Assembly (NCBI GenBank): GCA_036741795.1
Contig: DAINRO010000093.1
Coordinates: forward strand, 1-5,617
DNA from: DATKKM01 sp036741795
GTDB taxonomy: Bacteria; Chloroflexota; Dehalococcoidia; SM23-28-2; RBG-16-64-32
DNA: 5,617 bases
Reading direction: 5' to 3'
The translations under genes were made by a program, and so were the position numbers. The notes beneath the pieces are model-generated. The model was not told the origin of the DNA. It worked only from the letters and a program-made list of their open reading frames with translations, and did no database searches. Below, piece by piece: positions 1 through 5,617 of the stretch (position 1 is the first letter of the stretch; each line of letters starts with the position of its first letter).

Positions 1-1269
1 GCCGATCGCTACGCCTGCGGGTCCGATCTCCTCGACGGTCGAGCCATCGAGGCGAACCAGGCTTGTCGCCTTCAGGAAGTCGTGGACCCCGAGCGCGGAA
101 GAGTAGCGCGCGCTGCCGCCGGTCGGCATCACGTGGCTCGGACCCGCCGTGTAGTCTCCAACTGACTCCACAGAGTATTGACCGGCGAACACACACCCGG
201 CGTTACGTATCCGGTCGATATATTGCTCCGAATCTTCGAGGTGAAGGCAGACGTGCTCGGCGGCAAACTCACTTGCGAGATCGACGGCCTCCTCGATGGA
301 GCCGACGACGACAGCTCCTCCGCGGGCGTCGAGGGCGGACTGTGCGGCCTCGGCTCGGCTTATTTCCTTGATCTCCTCGTCAACGACTGCGCCAACGTCT
401 TCCGCGAGCGCATGGGAATCGGCGAGAAGGATGGCGGTGGCGAGTTCGTCGTGTTCCGCGCCAGCGACCATGTCGGCGGCGACGAGCCGTGGGTCCGCGT
501 TCGCGTCCGCAACGACCAGCGTTTCCGACGGGCCGAAGATACCGTCGATCCCGACCTGCCCGAAGAGTTGCTTCTTGGCGATGGTCACGAAAATGCCGCC
601 GGGCCCGCAGATCTTGTCGACGCGCGGGATTGACTCGGTGCCGTAGGCGAGAGCGGCGATTCCCTGGACACCACCGGCACGGTAGACAGCGTCCACACCA
701 GCGATGTCGGCTGCGATGAGCTTCAGGTCGGCGACGGAGCCATCCTCATTGGCTGGAGTAACGACGACGAGTTCGGCGACCCCGGCCACTCGGGCCGGGA
801 TCGCGGTCATAAGCAAGGTCGAGGGGTAGATGACGACGTTACCCGGCGTGTAAAGGCCAACGCGCTGGATCGGTCGGACTATCTGGCCGAGGCCGTCCTG
901 CTCGAAGGAGGAGGCGGCGTGCTTGAGCTGGTTGCGGTGGTATGTCTCGATGCGAGACGCGGCCAGCTTCAGGGCGTCTACCAGTGGCGCGTCCACGCGG
1001 GAATAGGCGTCGCGGAATTCCGCGGGCGACACCTGCATCGGCGCTTCGCCGTTGATCCCATCGATTTCGGCGTTATATCGGCGCACGGCTGCGTCTCCGT
1101 TCTCGCGAACGTCTGCAAGGATCCGGGCCACAACTGTAGCCGCATCAAGCTCGGCTCCGAACACCCGGCGATTGGTCTCGCGGACGCTCGGAGGGAGCTC
1201 CGGCTCGTCCTGAGGAGCACGCCGGAGGAGAGTGCGCCGGGCCTCGTCCGCTCCGTTGACTATGCGCAC
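1..1269 (-). CDS. hisD: Histidinol dehydrogenase HisD (3'-partial)
   Basis: HisD oxidises L-histidinol to L-histidine in two NAD-dependent steps, the last reactions of histidine synthesis, in the cytosol. My own translation from a GTG at 1269 gives 423 residues with no stop before the left edge. By comparison with the usual 430-440 residues, only a short C-terminal tail is missing. Visible family motifs are TPGN...YPSTLLMTAIP (about 141-157), DKICGPGG (218-225), GQVGID..FGPSET (238-250), AEHD (271-274), the catalytic Glu-His pair E338-H339 in AAEHV, and GDY.AGPSHVMPTGG (371-385). Spacings match E. coli HisD: H273, D372 and H379 fall where H262, D360 and H367 do. The residue at the zinc-ligand Gln259 position is Gly270, and the usual GPGN is GPGG. 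The fourth ligand (His419 equivalent) would lie outside the window. The GTG start is chosen because MRIV.G is the usual HisD N-terminus. It overlaps the upstream gene's stop by 10 nt and has only a weak ribosome-binding site, suggesting translational coupling. The family call is firm; full activity is less certain. Confidence 0.95.
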   Translation of the reverse strand, partial: MRIVNGADEARRTLLRRAPQDEPELPPSVRETNRRVFGAELDAATVVARILADVRENGDAAVRRYNAEIDGINGEAPMQVSPAEFRDAYSRVDAPLVDALKLAASRIETYHRNQLKHAASSFEQDGLGQIVRPIQRVGLYTPGNVVIYPSTLLMTAIPARVAGVAELVVVTPANEDGSVADLKLIAADIAGVDAVYRAGGVQGIAALAYGTESIPRVDKICGPGGIFVTIAKKQLFGQVGIDGIFGPSETLVVADANADPRLVAADMVAGAEHDELATAILLADSHALAEDVGAVVDEEIKEISRAEAAQSALDARGGAVVVGSIEEAVDLASEFAAEHVCLHLEDSEQYIDRIRNAGCVFAGQYSVESVGDYTAGPSHVMPTGGSARYSSALGVHDFLKATSLVRLDGSTVEEIGPAGVAIG

Positions 1270-2021
1270 GCGAGGTAGTCTTTCACGGCCTGAGTCGAGG
1301 CGTCCACTGCCTCTTGCAGCACACCGTCAACGCGCTCCGGGCCGAGATAGCGCAGCGTCTCGTCCACGAGTTCCGGTAGTGACAGAGCCAGTTCCTCGTA
1401 TTCGCCGTCGTCACCGGTGTGGCCCATCGATTCGAGGTGGGCGCGGGTGCGGGCGCGAAAGCGCTCCCAGTCAGGTTGCGACTGCACGAAGTCCGTGACT
1501 ACACCGTGCCACTTGCCAAGGGTGTCGCGGTCGATAAAGTCGATCGGGATATCAAGGTCGCACTCGGCGACGGCATGCAGGACGTGGAGCATCATGTCTT
1601 CGTCCGTGCGCGTCTGGGCGTCCAGTGAGAACTGGAGGGCGCGGTCCATAACGTTGGCCCGAAAGGTGCCCGCGAGAGGCGAGCGCTCGCCGAAATATGG
1701 GCGGTAGATCGCGGCAATCCACATCTCGTCGACAACGAGGTGGCTGACGTAGCCAGCGACAAACGCCGCCGTCCTCGGATCAAGTGCGCCCGCGTCTGCG
1801 AGCGTCGGGTTGTTCTCGAGGAATGAAGTCACGCAACTTTGATCCTCGAAGTTGTGGATGTCGAAGAAGTGCGTGCGCTTACGATCCCAACGGGTAAGCA
1901 CGCGGACATCCGGGGTAGTCGATCCGAGATAGAGGTTGCCGCGGCTTGAATCGAGAGTTTCGGAGCGGATTTCGTCGGCGGTTTCCCGGGCTATGCGGGT
2001 GTGAATCGCGAGAGGGGGCAT
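1260..2021 (-). CDS. Zinc-dependent phospholipase C-like protein (PF00882-type), unknown function
   Basis: This is a 253-residue soluble protein that resembles the zinc-dependent phospholipase C/S1-P1 nuclease fold group. Visible are an N-terminal AIHT with H7, a GS..PD segment with D38, THFFD with H51, and GYVSHLVVDEMW with H94 and D98. The order H...D...H...HxxxD mirrors the metal ligands H14, D55, H69, H118 and D122 of Bacillus cereus phospholipase C, including the exact 4-residue H-to-D step. A later HxxxE (H149, E153) could supply another ligand, but the alignment there is uncertain. There is no signal peptide, unlike secreted phospholipases, so a lipase role is doubtful; a cytosolic metal-dependent hydrolase is as likely. 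The ATG at 2021 is preferred because homologues begin close to MP.LAIH. An ATG at 2081 is also in frame, but it would overlap hisG by 37 nt and add 20 unrelated residues. No clear Shine-Dalgarno precedes it. It lies 23 nt after hisG and overlaps hisD by 10 nt, so it is probably expressed with the operon. Its substrate is unknown. Confidence 0.75.
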   Translation of the reverse strand: MPPLAIHTRIARETADEIRSETLDSSRGNLYLGSTTPDVRVLTRWDRKRTHFFDIHNFEDQSCVTSFLENNPTLADAGALDPRTAAFVAGYVSHLVVDEMWIAAIYRPYFGERSPLAGTFRANVMDRALQFSLDAQTRTDEDMMLHVLHAVAECDLDIPIDFIDRDTLGKWHGVVTDFVQSQPDWERFRARTRAHLESMGHTGDDGEYEELALSLPELVDETLRYLGPERVDGVLQEAVDASTQAVKDYLACA

Positions 2022-2044
2022 GTGAGGCTCTACGAACGATTGTA

Positions 2045-3457
2045 TCAGACGGTGGCCGTCTGACCGGCCTTCGCGAGGCACGCGAGAAGGTGGTCGTAGA
2101 CCTCCCGGTGGCGTCCGGCGAGTTGCGTATCGCTGCGCCCGATGACGCAGGTCGTCGAGCGGTAGAGGGTGTCGATGACCTTGAGGTTGTTCGCGGCGAT
2201 AGTCGTGCCCGTCTCCGTGCCTTCGATAAGGATGTCGGCATCTTCAGGGACAAAGCCCTCGGACGCTCCGGCGATGGGGACGACTTGGTAGCGCCAGAAG
2301 TGTCGGCTGCGGGCGTAGTGATCGGCCGTGGCCGGGAACTCGGCGGCGACCGTGAGAAGCTTCTTACCCTGAACACGCCAGAGGGCGACGGCATCCTCGA
2401 TGTTGTCGGCGGGGAGTTCGCCGTCAACGACGGCCGACAAGTTGTACTGGGCCCGCTGGAGGTCGATCAGCTCGACGACAGGGCTCGACGGGAACTCAAA
2501 AAGGTGTTCGTGCATGAGATCACGGCCGGTGATTGCCAGGTCAAACTCACCGAGGGCGACGAGCTGGGGCATGTCCTGGGGGCGGATGACCTTGACGTCG
2601 AGTCCCTCGATACCGGATTCGGGGCGGCGGACGAAGGTCTTCTCTTCGTAGCCATTGAAGCTGAGGCCGGCGTCCTGAAGGGCCTTGAAGACGTGCGGTT
2701 GCTGGTGGCCGTCGGGCATGGCGAGGCGGATGGAGTCGCGCGCGGGGCGCGAACCGTTCGTAGGACGATTCGTGAGGGGCGCAGGCATCGCCAAATGTGG
2801 CGCTGGCGACGAACCATTGTCCGCGGTTAACGGCCCAATGATCGGGTGCAGCTTCTTCGATGCCAGGGACTCGGAATTGGCGAACAACCACGCTGAACTC
2901 TCGAGTACCTTGAACAAAGGCAGGAGCCGGTGATCGCGCAGAATGGCCTCTTCCCGAGTGGCTATGATCACCAGGTCAGCGTCCTCCGGCGGGTACGCTT
3001 CGGCAGCACCGTGCACGCTTTGCACGCGATAACGACGCAGTCGCGATGCCCGCGCGAAGGCTTCGGCGATATTGGGGGTGTCGCTCGCGATCCGAACGAC
3101 CGCCAAACGAGAGAGGTTGTCGAGGCTCGATAAGGACTCGTGCCCTGCCGCGACGAGGGAGGTTGTGCCAATCCCGAGGCCGGCGATGGGCACGATGGGC
3201 TGCTGAGGGAACCGGACGCTCAACTCAGCGAGCCAGGCGAAGCTGGCGATTCCAAGGTCGTAATTCCCGAGGGCGACCTGCATCGGGATATCGCGCTCCC
3301 GGAACACGCGGACGCGGACGTCATCGTGGCTGGGGACGGGCAAGCTCCGGAGTTGGCGCGAGCCCTCGCCGTAGCCCTCGACGTGTACTCCGCGTGCGGC
3401 CAGGAGATCCGCCACGGGTGAGCGGAGGTCACCGGTTGGGAGCGCTAGCTTGATCAA
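2045..3457 (-). CDS. hisG: ATP phosphoribosyltransferase, tandem HisG-HisG fusion
   Basis: HisG condenses ATP with PRPP to phosphoribosyl-ATP, the committed step of histidine synthesis. The ORF encodes about 470 residues, over twice the usual short HisG (about 200-215). It has two HisG domains joined by a 40-residue linker rich in Pro, Ala, Ser and Asn (202-242). Domain 1 (2-200) starts IKLALPTG and has RERDIP (53-58) and DLGIASFAWLAEL (67-79). Domain 2 (243-455) starts IRLAMPDG and has RPQDMP (292-297), DLAITGRDL (306-314) and the PRPP loop EGTETGTTIAANNL (412-425). Domain 1 reads ATREEAILRDH where that loop should be, so catalysis is assigned to domain 2. Both lack the C-terminal regulatory domain of long HisG, which fits the neighbouring hisZ. 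A TTG at 3457, one base after the hisZ stop (TAG-A-TTG), puts M-IKLALPTG at the normal HisG N-terminus. An ATG at 3517 would add 20 residues read from hisZ's 3' end in another frame and is less likely. The gene is followed after 23 nt by the phospholipase-C-like gene. Confidence 0.88.
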   Translation of the reverse strand: MIKLALPTGDLRSPVADLLAARGVHVEGYGEGSRQLRSLPVPSHDDVRVRVFRERDIPMQVALGNYDLGIASFAWLAELSVRFPQQPIVPIAGLGIGTTSLVAAGHESLSSLDNLSRLAVVRIASDTPNIAEAFARASRLRRYRVQSVHGAAEAYPPEDADLVIIATREEAILRDHRLLPLFKVLESSAWLFANSESLASKKLHPIIGPLTADNGSSPAPHLAMPAPLTNRPTNGSRPARDSIRLAMPDGHQQPHVFKALQDAGLSFNGYEEKTFVRRPESGIEGLDVKVIRPQDMPQLVALGEFDLAITGRDLMHEHLFEFPSSPVVELIDLQRAQYNLSAVVDGELPADNIEDAVALWRVQGKKLLTVAAEFPATADHYARSRHFWRYQVVPIAGASEGFVPEDADILIEGTETGTTIAANNLKVIDTLYRSTTCVIGRSDTQLAGRHREVYDHLLACLAKAGQTATV

Positions 3458-3458
3458 T

Positions 3459-4679
3459 CTAGCGATCTCTTGCCAGGGCTTCAGCCACCGCCTGGGCAAC
3501 TTCTTCGGCGCTGCCACAGGCCTTCGGCCCCGCGCCGTTCCAGTTTAGAGAGAATCCGTCGCCGGACACTGTGACTTCGCGCTTCGTTGGCTCACCCGCA
3601 ATCGCCACATCAAGCGCCAGATCCGTCTCACGCAACGCGCGGACAAGCCGGAAGGCATCCACCAGGTTGCCGTCTTCGGTCCTGCGAATGGTGATCGTGG
3701 GCGCCGCCGAGGCGGGTTCGGGGATTCTGGCAGCGAGACGATCGGCTTCGAGGGCGAACCCTGAAGCTGGCGTTGGCCGGCCGCCGATCAGGCCGGCTAG
3801 CGAATCGTAGCGGCCACCACCCCCGACGCGCGTGCCGTCGTTTTCGAGCGTAAAGGCGACGCCGGTGTAGTACTCGAAGTCGCGAACTCCTAAAGGAGCG
3901 ATCTTGTGCGACGTGCCAAGACCGGCGATCACGCGAGAGACGGACTGAAGTTGGTCCAGAGGCTCTTCGATCGCCGGGATTTCGCTCGCGAGCACCGCGC
4001 GCAAGTTCTCTAGATAATCGGGGCCATCTCCCTCCATGGCGAGGAGGTCGCCGACCGGACGGGAGAGAGGCAACTTACCGCCAAGGTCATCCAGGGCGCC
4101 ACGGTCTCCAGCGAGGAAGCGATCGTAGACCTCGGACTGCTCGGACGCCGGAAGGTTTGCTCGTTCAAGGACGGCGCGCACAATGCCGGGGTGCGAGAGA
4201 TGCAGTGTAGTGTCCACGCGCAGTTGTGCCAGTGTCTCGGTGGCCATCAGTATCAGCTCGATATCGCCGTGGGGGAAGGTGTCGCCCAGCAACTCCACGC
4301 CACACTGCCAGTCCTCCCGCGATTCGTCGCCCTGCTCAAAGCGGAAGACGTTCTGAACATAGAACAGCTTGGCCGCATCACGGTCTGCCATCCCCTCTTC
4401 GAAGAGGCGGACGGTGGGGATGGTCGAGTCGGGACGGAGGACGACCCGCTCGCCGCTCCAGCCGTCCCAATCGAGGAAGGAGTAGACGCGGTCGAGCATC
4501 TGGGGCGAGAGCGTACCGGCAGAGGTGAAGAGGAAGAGGTGCTCGATCGTGGGCGTGCGGATCTCCTCGTAGCCCCAGCCGAGGCATACGTCTCGGAACG
4601 CGCTCTCGATTCGCCGGAAGCGCTCCATCTCGCCGGGGAGGATGTCTCGCATGCCCCGGGAGCGGACGGTCTCACCCAT
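3459..4679 (-). CDS. hisZ: ATP phosphoribosyltransferase regulatory subunit HisZ
   Basis: HisZ is a class II aminoacyl-tRNA-synthetase-like paralogue of HisRS. It assembles with short HisG, is needed for its activity and mediates histidine feedback inhibition. The 406 residues show motif 1 (RGMRDILPGE, 8-17), LRPDSTIP..R (81-91), a motif-2 region (FYVQNVFRFEQG...WQCGVELLGD, 106-133), VRDFEYYTG (265-273), GGGGRYDSL (286-294) and a motif-3 end PASGFALE (304-311). The tRNA/ATP-reading stretch of true HisRS motif 2 (RPQ.GRYR.F.Q) is replaced by EQGDESREDWQ, which favours HisZ over HisS. Arg266 and the YYTG loop of the histidine site are kept, consistent with histidine sensing. The C-terminal 80 residues only vaguely resemble an anticodon-binding domain. 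The start at 4679 is fixed by a strong AAAGGAG five bases upstream; an ATG at 4787 would lie upstream of the likely promoter. It is the first gene of the operon, with one base between its stop and the hisG TTG. A catalytically active HisS is possible but less likely. Confidence 0.87.
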   Translation of the reverse strand: MGETVRSRGMRDILPGEMERFRRIESAFRDVCLGWGYEEIRTPTIEHLFLFTSAGTLSPQMLDRVYSFLDWDGWSGERVVLRPDSTIPTVRLFEEGMADRDAAKLFYVQNVFRFEQGDESREDWQCGVELLGDTFPHGDIELILMATETLAQLRVDTTLHLSHPGIVRAVLERANLPASEQSEVYDRFLAGDRGALDDLGGKLPLSRPVGDLLAMEGDGPDYLENLRAVLASEIPAIEEPLDQLQSVSRVIAGLGTSHKIAPLGVRDFEYYTGVAFTLENDGTRVGGGGRYDSLAGLIGGRPTPASGFALEADRLAARIPEPASAAPTITIRRTEDGNLVDAFRLVRALRETDLALDVAIAGEPTKREVTVSGDGFSLNWNGAGPKACGSAEEVAQAVAEALARDR

Positions 4680-4684
4680 GTCGA

Positions 4685-4691
4685 CTCCTTT
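4685..4691 (-). promoter_or_regulatory. Strong Shine-Dalgarno of hisZ
   Basis: On the minus strand AAAGGAG stands 5 nt before the ATG at 4679. It is the best ribosome-binding site in the window and decides the hisZ start against the longer in-frame ATG at 4787. Confidence 0.85.
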
Positions 4692-4697
4692 AAGAGG

Positions 4698-4743
4698 AAA
4701 AACCCCTGCCCTTGCCTGGCGCCGGAGCGCCTGCCTTTCAGGG
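4698..4743 (-). promoter_or_regulatory. hisZ leader hairpin followed by T run (possible attenuator)
   Basis: On the minus strand the leader holds a perfect 5-bp stem GGCGC/GCGCC closed by a TCCG (UNCG-type) loop at 4718-4731. It is enclosed by CCCTG (4739-4743) and CAGGG (4704-4708), which can pair, and is followed by G and TTTTT (4702-4698). A stem followed by a U run resembles an intrinsic terminator placed between promoter and hisZ, so transcription attenuation is possible. The outer stem is short with a large internal loop, there is no His-rich leader peptide and no T-box. The role is inference only. Confidence 0.35.
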
Positions 4744-4758
4744 CGGGGGATATGCACG

Positions 4759-4787
4759 ATTTTAGCAACCAGCCGTGACTGGTTCAA
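4759..4787 (-). promoter_or_regulatory. Sigma70-like promoter of the his operon
   Basis: On the minus strand TTGAAC (4787-4782) and TAAAAT (4764-4759) are separated by exactly 17 nt. Each hexamer matches the housekeeping consensus at most positions. Transcription would start near 4752, giving a leader of about 70 nt before hisZ. It is the only good promoter seen for the four minus-strand genes. Confidence 0.6.
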
Positions 4788-4814
4788 TCGGAACGCGATG
4801 CGCCGTGCTGGACG

Positions 4815-4820
4815 TATAAT
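4815..4820 (+). promoter_or_regulatory. -10 element (TATAAT) for the NfeD-like protease gene
   Basis: A perfect TATAAT lies 21 nt before the ATG at 4842. No convincing -35 hexamer is found 16-18 nt upstream, so it may need an activator or be weak. A start near 4827 would leave a 5' leader of only about 15 nt, or 30 nt if translation begins at 4857. Confidence 0.5.
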
Positions 4821-4841
4821 CTACACAGGACACGATGCCTA

Positions 4842-5617
4842 ATGGGTAGCGCTCGGATGACCAGGCGGGCGAAGCGCGTGCGGCTCGCCGTGGCACTCGT
4901 GCTCCTCTTGTATCCCCTCCTCGTTATCGGCTGCACCAAAGGCCCTGAGACGGAACCCGGCGCGGTCCACGTCCTCACCACCGACGGGGACGTCGGCCCC
5001 ATCATGGAGCGCTACCTCGACCGTGGCATCGACGCCGCAGAGGACGCCGATGCGACAGCCGTTGTGATCCGCCTCGATACGCCTGGCGGGCTCGTGACGT
5101 CGATGGACAACATCATCAAGCGCATCCTCGAGTCCGAGGTGCCCGTCGTGGTCTACGTCTGGCCATCGGGAGGGCACGCTGCGTCGGCCGGGACGTACAT
5201 CACGTACGCTTCGCACGTGGCGGCGATGGCACCCGCCACCCAGATCGGGGCGGCGACGCCAATATCCGGCAGCGGCGAGGACATCGAGGGCGACCTTCGG
5301 AACAAGGTGGTCAACGACTCGGTGGCCAAGATCGAGGGTCTCGCTGAGCTGCGTGACCGCAATGCCGAGTGGGCGGAGGAGGCCGTCCGTGAAGGCGCCT
5401 CCATCGACGCCGAGGAGGCGCTTGAGATCGGCGTCGTCGAGTACATCGCGGAAGACCTGGACGACCTGCTGGCGCAGATCAACGGTGCGGAAGTGGACTT
5501 GCAGAACGGCGAACAGGTCGTTCTCGCGACCGAATCCGCCCAGGTCGCATACAACGACGAGAACTTCGTCGAGGAGGCGCTCGGCGTGCTGGCGAACCCC
5601 AACATCGTCTTCCTCCT
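4842..5617 (+). CDS. NfeD-family membrane serine protease, ClpP-like domain (3'-partial)
   Basis: This is the N-terminal 258 residues of a long-type NfeD/SppA-related protease, which cleaves hydrophobic segments of membrane proteins and is linked to membrane quality control. It opens with basic residues (RRAKRVR), a hydrophobic stretch (15-30) and LVIGC, a lipobox-like site with Cys31. The ClpP/crotonase-type domain follows: VVIRLDTPGG (74-83), SGGHAASAGTYI (109-120) with nucleophile candidate Ser115, IGAATPIS (135-142), and LRNKVVND (152-159) with Lys155 as likely general base, as in the Ser97/Lys138 dyad of Pyrococcus PH1510. The last residues (ALGVLANPNIVFLL) match the entry into the membrane segments of long NfeD proteins. 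The remaining transmembrane helices and OB-fold domain would lie past the right edge. ATG 4842 has an AGGA 11 nt upstream; the in-frame ATG at 4857 is an alternative. It is divergent from hisZ, so a link to histidine synthesis is not implied. Confidence 0.88.
   Translation, partial: MGSARMTRRAKRVRLAVALVLLLYPLLVIGCTKGPETEPGAVHVLTTDGDVGPIMERYLDRGIDAAEDADATAVVIRLDTPGGLVTSMDNIIKRILESEVPVVVYVWPSGGHAASAGTYITYASHVAAMAPATQIGAATPISGSGEDIEGDLRNKVVNDSVAKIEGLAELRDRNAEWAEEAVREGASIDAEEALEIGVVEYIAEDLDDLLAQINGAEVDLQNGEQVVLATESAQVAYNDENFVEEALGVLANPNIVFL

Noticed and set aside
178..1278. Plus-strand open frames over the hisD region
   Set aside because: The minus strand here translates into clear HisD motifs throughout, so these are antisense shadows.
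2786..2802. Internal ATG and small inverted repeat (CGCCA/TGGCG) in the HisG linker, possible separate start for domain 2
   Set aside because: No Shine-Dalgarno precedes the ATG, and the 5-bp repeat in a GC-rich coding region is easily due to chance.
1946..2830. Long plus-strand open frame of 294 codons
   Set aside because: It lies antisense to hisG and the phospholipase-C-like gene, has composition typical of a high-GC shadow frame, and shows no recognisable motif.
3459..4679. HisS (histidyl-tRNA synthetase) as identity of the HisRS-like gene
   Set aside because: The HisRS motif-2 RPQ.GRYR stretch is replaced, the anticodon-binding domain is barely recognisable, and it sits next to a short-type hisG that needs HisZ.
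4680..4787. N-terminal extension of hisZ by 36 residues
   Set aside because: The ATG at 4787 overlaps the predicted -35 element. The start at 4679 has a strong Shine-Dalgarno and matches the family's N-terminus.
4680..4841. T-box riboswitch or His-codon leader peptide upstream of hisZ
   Set aside because: The leader after the predicted start is only about 70 nt, with no run of His codons and no T-box-like conserved segment.

Overview
The window is high-GC, gene-dense bacterial DNA with no mobile element, tRNA, rRNA or CRISPR. I suspect a free-living bacterium of the Chloroflexota (Dehalococcoidia/SAR202-like), because a HisZ-dependent short HisG, a PF00882-type protein and a long NfeD-type protease occur together. 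The window itself does not prove this taxonomy.

Most of the window (4679 down to 1, minus strand) is a compact histidine-biosynthesis operon. In transcription order it holds hisZ (HisRS-like regulatory subunit of ATP phosphoribosyltransferase), an unusual hisG made of two HisG domains in tandem, a metal-dependent phospholipase-C-fold protein of unknown role, and hisD (histidinol dehydrogenase, which runs off the left edge). The junctions are 1 nt, 23 nt and a 10-nt overlap, so the four genes are very probably co-transcribed. A good sigma70-like promoter (TTGAAC, 17 nt, TAAAAT) lies upstream of hisZ. It is followed by a GC-rich leader with a hairpin and a T run, then a strong Shine-Dalgarno.

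On the right, divergently transcribed from the same 162-bp intergenic region, is the start of an NfeD/SppA-family membrane serine protease with a lipobox-like signal peptide. It runs off the right edge.

HisG with HisZ would catalyse and feedback-regulate the first step of histidine synthesis (ATP + PRPP), and HisD the last two oxidations. The points most worth following up are: the HisG fusion, whose first domain has lost the PRPP loop and looks like a pseudo-enzyme; replacement of a canonical zinc ligand (Gln to Gly) in HisD; and the phospholipase-C-fold gene embedded between hisG and hisD.
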